This document shows, in pieces, positions 37,709-46,286 of a stretch of DNA of 64,000 bases. The notes under the pieces were generated by a model, which was not told the DNA's origin, searched no databases, and saw only the letters and a list, made by a program, of their open reading frames with translations. Position 1 is the first letter of the stretch, and each line of letters starts with the position of its first letter. The translations under genes were made by a program, and so were the position numbers. The DNA is taken from assembly GCA_020540725.1 (NCBI GenBank), contig JAJBSL010000014.1, forward strand, positions 1-64,000, in the 5' to 3' direction. The DNA comes from Lachnospiraceae bacterium EP-SM-12S-S03. GTDB lineage: Bacteria; Bacillota; Clostridia; Lachnospirales; Lachnospiraceae.

Positions 37709-38569
37709 TTATATAATATTCCGTATCCCTTCACATATCCTACGCGCTACATGTGGATTATTCATGGTATACAGATGAATTCCATCAATATCGCTCACCA
37801 GAAGATCAATGATCTGACTCAATGCATACGACATTCCCGCATCAAAGAGCGCCGCTTTATTGTTTTCATATTTATCAATGATTTTCTGGAAGCGGGTCGG
37901 AAAGGTTGCACCGCACATGGTAATCATTCTTTTGATTTGTGCTGCATTGATCACCGGCATGATTCCCGGAATTACCGGAACATCAATTTCTGCAATACGG
38001 CAGTTTTCCACAAAACGGAAAAAATGATCATTGTCAAAAAACAACTGGGACAGCAACGCTTCCGCGCCTGCATTTACTTTCTCTTTTAAATATTTCATCT
38101 CATCGATCCGGTTATTTGATTCCGGATGGCATTCCGGATAACAGGCACCAAGGAAACAAAAATCACTCTTTGGTTTTAAATAGGAAATCAAATCGGATGC
38201 ATGGCGGAAATCTTCTTTCTCCGTCACATCCGGTCTTCTGTCTCCACGAAGCGCAAGCACATTTTCAATTCCTTCTGCCGCAAGTACTTTGGAAAACTCG
38301 TCAATTTCTTCCTTATTATAATGAAGACAAGTCAAATGCACCACCGGCTCCACATGGTATTCATGCTTAATCTTCTTAGCAAGTTCAATGGTTCGGTTAT
38401 TATTTGAACTTCCGCCCGCACCAAATGTCACACTGATGAAATCCGGCTTCAACTCACATAAAACCTCCAATGTAGCATCTATATTTTTCAATTCACTGTC
38501 TTTTTTCGGAGGGAAAATCTCAAACGAGAGACTTTTCTCCTTTTTCTCATATATTTCTGAAATCTTCAT
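37709..38569 (-). CDS. metF: Methylenetetrahydrofolate reductase
   Basis: A 286-aa FAD-dependent TIM-barrel enzyme that reduces 5,10-methylene-THF to 5-methyl-THF. The N-terminus LSFEIFPPKKDSELKNID contains the catalytic Glu; VTFGAGGSS, ALRGDRR and LGACYPECHPE follow; the flavin-binding end is HLYTMNN. It starts 17 nt after the methyltransferase gene and supplies its methyl donor. Probably controlled by the LysR/MET-box upstream. Confidence 0.95.
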   Translation of the reverse strand: MKISEIYEKKEKSLSFEIFPPKKDSELKNIDATLEVLCELKPDFISVTFGAGGSSNNNRTIELAKKIKHEYHVEPVVHLTCLHYNKEEIDEFSKVLAAEGIENVLALRGDRRPDVTEKEDFRHASDLISYLKPKSDFCFLGACYPECHPESNNRIDEMKYLKEKVNAGAEALLSQLFFDNDHFFRFVENCRIAEIDVPVIPGIMPVINAAQIKRMITMCGATFPTRFQKIIDKYENNKAALFDAGMSYALSQIIDLLVSDIDGIHLYTMNNPHVARRICEGIRNII

Positions 38570-38586
38570 TTTTCATACCATCCTTC

Positions 38587-39708
38587 TTATTTCCAAACCT
38601 CTTCGGCAATCTCTTTCACAAGTGCAAGTTTCGCCCATTGCTCTTCTTCCGTCAACTTATTTCCAATTTCACAGGAAGCAAAACCACACTGTGGGCTCAG
38701 ATATAATCGCTCAAGCGGAATATATTTTGCAGCTTCGTATATCCTTTTCTTCACTTCTTCCTTATCTTCCAGTTTCGGTGTCTTTGTCGTGATCAGTCCC
38801 AAAACTACCTTCTTCTCTCCTGTCACTTTTGCAAGAGGTGCAAATTTTCCGGAACGTTCATCATCATATTCCAGATAATAAGCGTCCACATTTTCCTCTC
38901 CAAACAAAAGATCTGCCACCGAATCATATGCGCCGGAGCTAAAATATGTAGAATGGTAATTGCCCCGACAGACATGAGTTGTAACCGTCAAATCCTCCGG
39001 CGCATTTTGTACCACTTGATTATTTAATTCCAACAGAAGTCGTTTATATGTTTCCAGCTTCTCCCCGCTTCTTCCGGTCAGGGCAACTGCCAGCTCCGGG
39101 TTTACCATGCCGCCCCATACACAATCGTCAAACTGCAGATTCCGGCAGCCTGCCTCATAAATTTCCTCTATAAATTTTCCGTAGTTTTCCATCACATCCA
39201 CTGCAAATTTTTCCTCACTCCCATAAATTCCAAGCGTTTTGTTAAGAAGTTCCGCTCCCGTAAAATAAGCAAAAAACTGTCCCGGTGAAGGAATTGTCTG
39301 TTTCGCAACGGTATTCTCGTCCTCCAAAGCTTTTACAAATTTATAATGTTCTACAAACGGATGATTTTTCACCGAGATTCGATCTACCATATAAGTATCA
39401 TCAATCATTGCCGCTTCTGCATTGAAAGTTGTATTTCCGTTTACCGTCTTCTTATGTTCAATTCCTTCAAATCCCCACATAAAATCCAAATGCCATGCAG
39501 ACCTTCTAAACTCTCCATCCGTAATCACATGATACCCGGCTTCTTTTTGTTTTGCTACCAACTCACGGATGCATACATCTTCAACCTCTTTCAGTTCCTT
39601 CTCTCCAATGTTTCCTGCCTGAAAATCTGCCCTTGCTTTCTTCAATTTCTCCGGGCGTAAAAAACTTCCCACATAATCATATCGAAAAGGCGTCTTTAAT
39701 TTATTCAT
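38587..39708 (-). CDS. Core MetE-type methionine synthase-like methyltransferase (YxjG/YxjH family)
   Basis: 373 aa, equivalent to the C-terminal catalytic half of cobalamin-independent methionine synthase. Zinc ligands are visible as His-x-Cys in HVCRGNYH, a Glu in YLEYDDERSG and Cys in SPQCGFASCE. It lacks the N-terminal MetE half, as in YxjG/YxjH. It likely transfers a methyl group to homocysteine; the donor (folate or other) is uncertain, though adjacent metF suggests 5-methyl-THF. ATG at 39708 has GGAGGG upstream; the longer frame to 39819 runs through the operator. Confidence 0.88.
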   Translation of the reverse strand: MNKLKTPFRYDYVGSFLRPEKLKKARADFQAGNIGEKELKEVEDVCIRELVAKQKEAGYHVITDGEFRRSAWHLDFMWGFEGIEHKKTVNGNTTFNAEAAMIDDTYMVDRISVKNHPFVEHYKFVKALEDENTVAKQTIPSPGQFFAYFTGAELLNKTLGIYGSEEKFAVDVMENYGKFIEEIYEAGCRNLQFDDCVWGGMVNPELAVALTGRSGEKLETYKRLLLELNNQVVQNAPEDLTVTTHVCRGNYHSTYFSSGAYDSVADLLFGEENVDAYYLEYDDERSGKFAPLAKVTGEKKVVLGLITTKTPKLEDKEEVKKRIYEAAKYIPLERLYLSPQCGFASCEIGNKLTEEEQWAKLALVKEIAEEVWK

Positions 39709-39744
39709 CTTACTTCCCTCCAATTTTAAACCAAATATGGATTT

Positions 39745-39774
39745 ATTATATAGGAAGAAACTCCTTTTTCCCAA
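39745..39774 (-). promoter_or_regulatory. Promoter of methyltransferase-metF operon
   Basis: TTGGGA (39769-39774) and TATAAT (39745-39750), 18-bp spacer. The MET-box palindrome is centred about 65 bp upstream of the expected start point, the usual activation position for LysR-type regulators. Confidence 0.6.
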
Positions 39775-39781
39775 TACATAA

Positions 39782-39824
39782 AAAGTATGTTTGTTATAGT
39801 TTAAAACTATATCAAACATACTTT
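39782..39824. promoter_or_regulatory. 43-bp palindrome containing a MET-box (MtaR/MetR-type site)
   Basis: Outer arms AAAGTATGTTTG (39782-39793) and CAAACATACTTT (39813-39824) enclose TATAGTTT-A-AAACTATA (39795-39811). The inner 17-mer equals the MET-box described for the streptococcal LysR regulator MtaR/MetR. The outer arms can also form a terminator for the LysR gene that ends 12 nt away. Confidence 0.8.
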
Positions 39825-39835
39825 AAAAAATAACT

Positions 39836-40741
39836 TTACCGCTCTTTCATATATTTGGCTAATGCCTCCAAATAACTATTCCCCAATCTGCTCAGTTTCC
39901 CTCTTCGATGGACAATGTAGCCAATCCGCATATTACTTTCCTCCGCAAGAGGTACCGCAATGATATCTTCTCCATTTAGTTTCTTATCGATCACTCCGCT
40001 ACACACTGTATAGCCATTCAGCCCGATCAAAAGATTAAACAATGTCGCTCTATCGCGTACTCGTATATTTTTCTTTCTTTCCAATGCCGAAAAAATTTCT
40101 TCCGAAAAATAAAAAGAATTATGTTCCCCCTGTTCAAAAGACAGATAAGGATAAGGCGCAAGTTCTTCATTCTTAATCAGTTCCCGGTTGGCAAGGGGAT
40201 GTTTTCTGCTGATAAATACGTGAGGTTTTGCTACAAACAAGGGATGAAATTCCAAGTCATGGGATTTCAGAATCTTCTGAATCACCGTTTCATTAAAGTC
40301 ATTTTGAAATAAAATTCCAATTTCACTTCTCATGCGCGCCACGTCCTCAATGATCTCATAGGTCTGCGTCTCACGCAGGCTGAAGTCATATTCTTCCTGC
40401 CCATATTCTTTTACCAAGTCCACAAACGCATTGACCGCAAAGGAATAATGTTGTGTAGACACGCAAAATGATTTCTTTCCTCCATCACTCCCCTTATATT
40501 TATCTTCAAGAATTGCTGCCTGTTCCAGAACCTGCCTGGCATATCCAAGGAAATCTTCTCCTTCTTTCGAAAGGCTGATTCCTTTATTTGTCCGGTTAAA
40601 AATCTGAATGTTCATTTCTTTCTCTAGTTCACGGATTGCATTTGTAAGACTCGGTTGAGAGATGTATAGTTTGTCAGCCGCCTCTGTAACGGTACCGGCC
40701 TCTGCCACTGTAATTACATATTTCAATTGTTGTAATGTCAT
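39836..40741 (-). CDS. LysR-family regulator, probable methionine regulator
   Basis: 301 aa. N-terminal winged HTH (residues 1-60: TEAADKLYISQPSLTNAIREL), linker helix, and a two-lobed inducer-binding domain. It is adjacent to the methyltransferase-metF operon, in the same orientation, with a streptococcal-type MET-box in between; this makes a MtaR/MetR-like role the best guess. It starts 18 nt after thiD, so it may also be read from the thiamine operon. Confidence 0.87.
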   Translation of the reverse strand: MTLQQLKYVITVAEAGTVTEAADKLYISQPSLTNAIRELEKEMNIQIFNRTNKGISLSKEGEDFLGYARQVLEQAAILEDKYKGSDGGKKSFCVSTQHYSFAVNAFVDLVKEYGQEEYDFSLRETQTYEIIEDVARMRSEIGILFQNDFNETVIQKILKSHDLEFHPLFVAKPHVFISRKHPLANRELIKNEELAPYPYLSFEQGEHNSFYFSEEIFSALERKKNIRVRDRATLFNLLIGLNGYTVCSGVIDKKLNGEDIIAVPLAEESNMRIGYIVHRRGKLSRLGNSYLEALAKYMKER

Positions 40742-40759
40742 CTTTATCCCCGCCTTTTT

Positions 40760-41572
40760 CTACTTCTTCGTCTTTGCAAATTCACCGCCCAGATCAAACG
40801 CATGATTCATAGGGCCGCTTCCTTTTCCCAGATCCAACATAGCCCCCAAAGCTTGGGAAATATAGTCTTTTGCCCGCCCGACGGACTCTTCCAGAGAATA
40901 CCCTTTCGCCAGATTTGCCGCAATCGCCGAAGATAACGTGCATCCCGTTCCGTGGGTATTGGAGTTTGAAATCCTTTTCCCATAAAACCACCGAATTTCT
41001 CCGTTTACACAAAGCAGATCATTGGCATCATTGATGCTATGTCCTCCTTTCAAAAGAACCGCACAACCATAAGCCTCACAAAGCATCTTCGCAGCCTGAC
41101 ACATCTGTGATTCATTGCCAATCTTCATCCCCGACAATACTTCAGCTTCCGGAATATTCGGCGTAATCACGCAAGCCAGCGGAAGTAACTGCAGCTTTAA
41201 CGTTGTAACGGCATCCGTTTCCAGTAAAACCGATCCACTTGTGGCAACCATAACCGGATCTACCACAATATTTTCTGCATTGTACTTTTTCAACTGTTCC
41301 GCTATCTTTTCGATAAGGGGCGCAGAAGAAACCATTCCAATCTTCACCGCATCCGGACGTATGTCCTCAAAAATCATATCCAACTGTTGTTCCAGAAATT
41401 TCGGAGTAACTTCCATAATTCCGGTCACTCCCGTTGTATTTTGAGCTGTCAACGCTGTAATCGCACTCATCCCGTAAACGCCGTTCATTGTCATTGTTTT
41501 TAGATCCGCCTGAATTCCGGCGCCTCCGCTGCAATCACTTCCTGCAATAGTCAATGCCGTTTTCATCTTCAT
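40760..41572 (-). CDS. thiD: Hydroxymethylpyrimidine (phosphate) kinase
   Basis: A 270-aa ribokinase-fold enzyme phosphorylating HMP and HMP-P in the cytosol. Motifs: the N-terminal AGSDCSGGAGIQADLKT, VDPVMVATSG, LLKGGH, and the anion hole/base region NTHGTGCTLSSAIAA. Last gene of the TPP-riboswitch operon thiW-thiM-thiE-HAD-thiD. Its product joins thiazole phosphate in the ThiE step. Confidence 0.95.
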   Translation of the reverse strand: MKMKTALTIAGSDCSGGAGIQADLKTMTMNGVYGMSAITALTAQNTTGVTGIMEVTPKFLEQQLDMIFEDIRPDAVKIGMVSSAPLIEKIAEQLKKYNAENIVVDPVMVATSGSVLLETDAVTTLKLQLLPLACVITPNIPEAEVLSGMKIGNESQMCQAAKMLCEAYGCAVLLKGGHSINDANDLLCVNGEIRWFYGKRISNSNTHGTGCTLSSAIAANLAKGYSLEESVGRAKDYISQALGAMLDLGKGSGPMNHAFDLGGEFAKTKK

Positions 41573-41587
41573 GTTCTTTCTCCTTTC

Positions 41588-42253
41588 CTACCCCGCTGCT
41601 GTCTGAAGTACAAATTGCCAAAATCTGTCTTTTTGCGAATAATCTTCCAGATAAACATCTGCCATCTCCTGTACCTGGATTTCATTTTTTTCATACGAAT
41701 CATAAATACCGGTCACTCGGAATCCATCCTTTTTCGCAGTCCGAATGGCATATGCCGCATCTTCAAAAATCATGGTATTCTCCTTGTTTGTCCCTAATCG
41801 GTTCATTGCCTCCCGATAAATAACAGGTTCATCCTTCCCGTATCCTATCTCAGTACAAGTTAAGATATCCACAAAATAATGCTCCATACCACAGCGCTTT
41901 AAAGCTGCCTTGATCAAATATTTATCTGTCGCTGTCGCAATGCATATTTTCATCTTTCTTTCTCGCATCTCTTCCAGAAGTGCAATAACTCCGTCCTTCG
42001 GCTGAACACTGTCAAAATAAAATTTCTCAATAATACGATTGAATCCATCCATGATTTCCGAAGCAGAAAGGGACAACTCATATTCTTTCTGGCAATAGCA
42101 CGCAGCCTGGTAAAGACTCATATCTTTTACAATATCCTGAACTCCCGGTTTCGGTTCTCTTCCTACCGACTTCAAATAGTCGGTTCCTATCGTCTCCCAC
42201 AAGTACATCGAATCGAAGAGCGTTCCATCAAAGTCAAAAATAATCCCCTGCAT
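41588..42253 (-). CDS. HAD-family hydrolase in thiamine salvage operon
   Basis: A 221-aa beta-phosphoglucomutase-like HAD protein. Motif I IFDFDGTLFDS, Thr of motif II in CIATATDKYL, Lys in motif III and MIFEDAAYAIRTAKKDG in motif IV. It is placed between thiE and thiD; the ATG at 42253 shares its A with the thiE stop (TAATG). This coupling suggests a thiamine-related phosphatase, perhaps acting on thiamine phosphates or a pyrimidine phosphate, but the substrate is not shown by sequence. Confidence 0.87.
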   Translation of the reverse strand: MQGIIFDFDGTLFDSMYLWETIGTDYLKSVGREPKPGVQDIVKDMSLYQAACYCQKEYELSLSASEIMDGFNRIIEKFYFDSVQPKDGVIALLEEMRERKMKICIATATDKYLIKAALKRCGMEHYFVDILTCTEIGYGKDEPVIYREAMNRLGTNKENTMIFEDAAYAIRTAKKDGFRVTGIYDSYEKNEIQVQEMADVYLEDYSQKDRFWQFVLQTAAG

Positions 42254-42894
42254 TATAGGCACACCATCCTTTTCGTTTCTTCCAATAATTCTGCTGTTGC
42301 CTTTCCCGGATTTTCTGCGCCAAAAATAGCAGATATCACAGCAACTCCATCCACACCGCTCCCCGAAAGCTTCATCACATTTTCCTTGGAAATGCCTCCG
42401 ATCGCAACTGTCGGCACATTTACTGCAGCGCAGATTTCTTTTAATGTTTCAAATGGCATAACATCCACATCCGCCTTTGTAGAAGTTGTAAATACTGCGC
42501 CCAATCCCAAATAATCCGCTCCGTTTTCTACAGCTTCCAAAGCTTCTTCCACTGTATGTGCAGAAACACCGATGATCATATCCTCGCCTACTCGTTTTCT
42601 CACATCAGAAGCCTTCATATCTTCCTGTCCTACATGAATACCATCTGCATGGCAGGCAATGGCAATCTCCACATTATCATTAATGATCAGCGGAACATGA
42701 TACCGTTTACATAAAGCCGCCATTTCTTTCGCTTCTTCCAGAAATGTTTCATCTCCCAGTTCTTTTTCCCGGATCTGTATACAGGTCGCGCCATTTTGAA
42801 GCGTTGCTTCCACTTGTTCATAGAGGCTCATTTTCCCTACCCATGCCCGGTCTGTTACCGCATAAAGCAACATTGTATTTTTATCGCACTTCAT
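42253..42894 (-). CDS. thiE: Thiamine-phosphate synthase
   Basis: A 213-aa TIM-barrel enzyme joining HMP-PP and thiazole-P. Motifs: QIREKEL (diphosphate binding), INDNVEIA, DGIHVGQEDM, GVSAHTVEEA, DYLGLGAVFTTSTK and AIGGISKENV. Its start overlaps the end of thiM (ATATGA) and its end overlaps the HAD start. Regulated by the TPP riboswitch upstream of thiW. Confidence 0.96.
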   Translation of the reverse strand: MKCDKNTMLLYAVTDRAWVGKMSLYEQVEATLQNGATCIQIREKELGDETFLEEAKEMAALCKRYHVPLIINDNVEIAIACHADGIHVGQEDMKASDVRKRVGEDMIIGVSAHTVEEALEAVENGADYLGLGAVFTTSTKADVDVMPFETLKEICAAVNVPTVAIGGISKENVMKLSGSGVDGVAVISAIFGAENPGKATAELLEETKRMVCL

Positions 42895-43702
42895 ATTTTG
42901 CTCCTTTTTCCAATTTTTCAGCAGTCAGATTACAAACCGCATCTATAATATAGTTTCGATAACTTGCATTTCCATCTTCTTCAGACATACGCTTTCTTGC
43001 ATTTTCCCCGCATAACCCCATAGCGCAAACTGCCGCCGCTGCTGCGGTCAGCGGATGCTCCGGATTGGCAGTCACATAAGCCGCAGTCATGGCGGAAAGT
43101 TGGCATCCTGTTCCTGTAATGCCACTCATGGCCTTATGTCCGTTGCGAATGCAGAATGATTTATTTGCATCAGCAACAATATCGATTTCTCCGGTGATCG
43201 CAATTATAGCCCCCGTCTTATGTGCAAATTCCTTCGCAAAAACAACCGCCTGCTCCAGATTCTCTTCCGTAACCCGGTCTGCAACATCCGCATCCACACC
43301 CCGTGTATTTCCACTGCCTGAAGCTAATGTTTTCATCTCCGAAATATTTCCACGGATCACCGTAAATTTTATTTCTTCCAATAATTTCAATGCCGTCTCC
43401 GTTCGCAATGCCGATGCACCTGCTCCCACCGGATCCAAAACGACCGGATGTGCTAAGGCATTTGCCTTTTTACCCGCTGCAAGCATGGCTGGTATCGTCC
43501 TCTTATTCAGCGTTCCGATATTAATATTCAAGCCCCCGCATATAGTTGTGATTTCTTCCACTTCATCCACGTCATCCGCCATGATCGGACTGCCTCCACA
43601 GGCCAACAGAATATTCGCGCAATCATTGACAGTGACATAATTCGTAATATTGTGAATCAAAGGACTCTTTGCCTTCACATTGTCAAGCATTTCTCCAAAC
43701 AT
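42881..43702 (-). CDS. thiM: Hydroxyethylthiazole kinase
   Basis: 273 aa. It phosphorylates salvaged thiazole (THZ). Motifs: PLIHNITNYVTVNDCANILL at the N-terminus, DPVGAGAS, VIRGNISEM, GVDADV and the catalytic GITGTGCQLSAMTAA. Its presence with thiW instead of thiazole synthesis genes marks this as a salvage operon. Confidence 0.96.
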   Translation of the reverse strand: MFGEMLDNVKAKSPLIHNITNYVTVNDCANILLACGGSPIMADDVDEVEEITTICGGLNINIGTLNKRTIPAMLAAGKKANALAHPVVLDPVGAGASALRTETALKLLEEIKFTVIRGNISEMKTLASGSGNTRGVDADVADRVTEENLEQAVVFAKEFAHKTGAIIAITGEIDIVADANKSFCIRNGHKAMSGITGTGCQLSAMTAAYVTANPEHPLTAAAAAVCAMGLCGENARKRMSEEDGNASYRNYIIDAVCNLTAEKLEKGAKYEVR

Positions 43703-43716
43703 TTCCCACTCTCTCC

Positions 43717-44238
43717 TTATTGTTTATTCAGAAAACTTTGCGCATAAGCCAAAGTACCTGTTTTCTTCAACGCGTAAATCAAAACTCCGGATAAAATTGC
43801 ACCGCCAACCGTAGAAATCAAAAACGGAACGATATATGCATAAAACGCAAGATTTCCTGCGCTCTGCCCCATCAAAAGCACCGCCACCGGATAAGCGGCA
43901 AGGCCTCCCAAAATCGAGGTCCCAAACACTTCCGCCAACAGTGTGGGCATAATTTCTCTGTATTTCCAATATACCACTCCACACAAAAACGCACCGAACA
44001 TACTTCCCGGAAACGCCATCAAACTACCTAGCCCCAATAAGTTGCGAAGCAAACTTGCCGTAAATGCTACTGCCAGTCCGTATCCTGGTCCAAGTAAAAC
44101 TGCGCAAATAATATTTACCATATGCTGTACAGGCGCACATTTACTCCCAAAGATCGGAACTGCAAACAGACTCCCCACTACTGCAATCGCACATAAAATT
44201 CCTGTGATCGTAAGTTTTTGAATATTCATCCTCTTCAT
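43717..44238 (-). CDS. thiW: ECF transporter S component ThiW, thiazole uptake
   Basis: A 173-aa membrane protein with about five or six helices. The ThiW-type segment VPIFGSKCAPVQHMVNII and GPGYGLAVAFTASLLRN, plus GSLMAFPGSMFGAFLCG, are typical. It imports the thiazole moiety using shared ECF energising subunits encoded elsewhere, then ThiM phosphorylates it. First gene after the TPP riboswitch. Confidence 0.93.
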   Translation of the reverse strand: MKRMNIQKLTITGILCAIAVVGSLFAVPIFGSKCAPVQHMVNIICAVLLGPGYGLAVAFTASLLRNLLGLGSLMAFPGSMFGAFLCGVVYWKYREIMPTLLAEVFGTSILGGLAAYPVAVLLMGQSAGNLAFYAYIVPFLISTVGGAILSGVLIYALKKTGTLAYAQSFLNKQ

Positions 44239-44316
44239 ACAACCTTTTCTCCTTCCGTCTTTTTACAGAATTGATTATATTGCCCATACAAGAACTTTCC
44301 CATATCATAAAAAAAT

Positions 44317-44342
44317 CGAAGATACCTGACAGGATATCTCCG
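44317..44342 (-). terminator. Attenuator terminator of TPP riboswitch
   Basis: An imperfect stem (CGGAGATATCCTG paired with CAGGTATCTTCG) followed on the minus strand by TTTTTTT lies between the TPP aptamer and thiW. It should form when TPP is bound. Confidence 0.85.
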
Positions 44343-44344
44343 AA

Positions 44345-44440
44345 AAGTTTTCATTCTTCCCTACGTTGGCATTATCCAAATCAGGTTCCCGGGTCGAAGG
44401 GCACACCTTCCTCTCAGCCTTTCTGTAAGCTCCCCTACAT
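44345..44440 (-). promoter_or_regulatory. TPP (THI-box) riboswitch
   Basis: On the minus strand it shows CTGAGA (44412-44417), then ACCTGATTTGGATAATGCCA and CGTAGGGAA, the hallmark conserved elements of the THI-box. With the attenuator it controls thiW-thiM-thiE-HAD-thiD by transcription termination. Confidence 0.96.
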
Positions 44441-44472
44441 CTCATATAACCAAATACTTCTGTTCGTTTTTC

Positions 44473-44501
44473 AGTATAGCATTATCATTTTTCCATTTCA
44501 A
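44473..44501 (-). promoter_or_regulatory. Thiamine operon promoter
   Basis: TTGAAA (44496-44501) and TATACT (44473-44478), 17-bp spacer, immediately upstream of the THI-box. Confidence 0.75.
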
Positions 44502-44531
44502 GGGAATTTTTCTGTCGGCAAATTCTTCGGT

Positions 44532-45578
44532 TTATCTCAATAGGAGGAGCTTATTTTTTCGCAAGTAAATCTCTTGCGGCAGCACATTTTCTTTCAGATT
44601 CCATTGATACTTTGAGATTTTCCAATCAATCCGCTCGGTTCCTGTTTTGGAAGCGAAAAAGCTGATCGTATACTCAAACATATCTTCTGTAATCTTCGGA
44701 TCCAATACCGGAAAAACCAAAAAAGCTCCCTCCGGTTTCTCGAGTTCAAATTCATGGGCACGTATTCCGGCTGCACACACTCCTTTGTCTTCCTTCACTT
44801 CCGGCATCTGAATATCCACACCCCATTTCGGAATCCGGCATTTTCCATTGACTCTCTCAAGTTCGGCAATATTCTTACACCCTGTAAGTTTTGCCGCCTC
44901 TATCTTCTCGGGATGATCGAACAAATCTTTTGTCGGCTTCTGCACAACAAGACTTCCATCTGCCATTACCAGCGCTTCTTCACTAAACCGATAAATTTCG
45001 TCTCTACTGTGAGACACAAGAATCACCGTTCCCGAGTAATCTTTCAGAAATTCCATGCATTCTCTTTGCATCTTATCTTTCAGATACACATCCAACGCAG
45101 AAAAAGGTTCATCCAGAAGAATCATATCCGGCTCATAAATCATAATCCTGGCAAGGGCTGTTCTTTGTTTCTGTCCTCCTGAAAGTTCCCCCGGAAGACG
45201 ATGTTCCAATCCTTCCAACCGGAAACGTTTGATCATCTCCTTCACTTTTCCTTTCTTTTCTTCTTTTCCACACTTTAACCCGATTCCGATATTTTTTTCC
45301 ACAGTCATTGTTGGAAACAGTGCATAATCCTGAAATAAATACCCGATTCTTCTTTCCTGGGGAGATAAATTTTTCTTTTCTTTGGAGTCGAACATCACCC
45401 TCCCATTTATAACAATTTTCCCTTGATTCGGTGTTTCAATCCCCGCAATGCTTTTTAAAGTCAGACTTTTTCCACATCCCGAACCTCCAAGAATCCCAAT
45501 ACGTCTGCTATGACTTTGGAATTGCACATCCAGTTGAAAGGCTCCGAAGTTTTTCTGTATTTTTACGTCGACTGCCAT
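44532..45578 (-). CDS. modC: Molybdate ABC transporter ATP-binding protein
   Basis: 348 aa. ATPase domain with GGSGCGKSLTLKSIAG, LSGGQKQRTALARI and ILLDEPFSALD; the signature region GELSGGQ and a switch His in LVSHSRDE. The C-terminal region (about 235-348) looks like a divergent MOP/TOBE domain. Last gene of the molybdenum operon, 1 nt after modB. It powers molybdate import. Confidence 0.92.
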   Translation of the reverse strand: MAVDVKIQKNFGAFQLDVQFQSHSRRIGILGGSGCGKSLTLKSIAGIETPNQGKIVINGRVMFDSKEKKNLSPQERRIGYLFQDYALFPTMTVEKNIGIGLKCGKEEKKGKVKEMIKRFRLEGLEHRLPGELSGGQKQRTALARIMIYEPDMILLDEPFSALDVYLKDKMQRECMEFLKDYSGTVILVSHSRDEIYRFSEEALVMADGSLVVQKPTKDLFDHPEKIEAAKLTGCKNIAELERVNGKCRIPKWGVDIQMPEVKEDKGVCAAGIRAHEFELEKPEGAFLVFPVLDPKITEDMFEYTISFFASKTGTERIDWKISKYQWNLKENVLPQEIYLRKNKLLLLR

Positions 45579-45579
45579 A

Positions 45580-46284
45580 CTACCACCGCCTGATATTCTT
45601 CATATTTTTTTCAAGAATCAAATTCATAAGAACCACTATCCCAAAAGCAATCAGCATAACGATCGCAACCCACACTCCTGCAGTTGCATAATCTCCGTCC
45701 TGAATCACCATTGCGATTTTCTGGGAAATGGTGCCCGTTTTCCCGGGAATATTTCCCGCAAGCATGGAAGTGGCTCCATATTCGCCTAATGCACGGGCAA
45801 ATGTAAGAATTGTGCCTGCTGCCACTCCAGGACCCGCAGACGGTATCACCACATTCCAGAAAATACAAAATTCAGACATTCCCAAAGTACGTGCCGCATA
45901 GATAAGGTTCACATCCACCTGTTCAAACGCAGCCCGTGCGTTCCGGTACATCAGAGGAAAAGCGATCACCGTTGCTGCGACTACACACCCCGCCCAGGAT
46001 TGAATGATCTTGATATCAAATTCTTCCATGATAAAGCTGCCGATGGGTCTTCGTGTACTGAAAATAAGCAGAAGAAAGAAGCCGGCTACCGTCGGAGGAA
46101 GTACCATAGGAAGTGTGAGTATTCCATCCAGTACGGCTTTCACTGCCGGTTTGGCTTTCACTGTTTTTCTTGCCGCATAAATGCCAAGAAAAAAGGAAAA
46201 GATCGTAGCTACAATTCCTGTTTTCAAAGAAATCCAAAGAGGACTATAATCCAAGTTTGCCAATACCGTTTTTATTTCTTCCAT
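45580..46284 (-). CDS. modB: Molybdate ABC transporter permease
   Basis: 234 aa, about five or six helices, with the typical LPMVLPPTVAGFFLLLIFS and the coupling EYGATSMLAGNIPGKT segment of ModB/CysT permeases. Starts 2 nt after modA. Confidence 0.94.
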   Translation of the reverse strand: MEEIKTVLANLDYSPLWISLKTGIVATIFSFFLGIYAARKTVKAKPAVKAVLDGILTLPMVLPPTVAGFFLLLIFSTRRPIGSFIMEEFDIKIIQSWAGCVVAATVIAFPLMYRNARAAFEQVDVNLIYAARTLGMSEFCIFWNVVIPSAGPGVAAGTILTFARALGEYGATSMLAGNIPGKTGTISQKIAMVIQDGDYATAGVWVAIVMLIAFGIVVLMNLILEKNMKNIRRW

Positions 46285-46286
46285 CT

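Noticed and set aside
39709..39835. S-box or T-box RNA upstream of the methyltransferase gene
   Set aside because: None of the conserved S-box or T-box elements is present; the region is short and filled with the palindrome and promoter.
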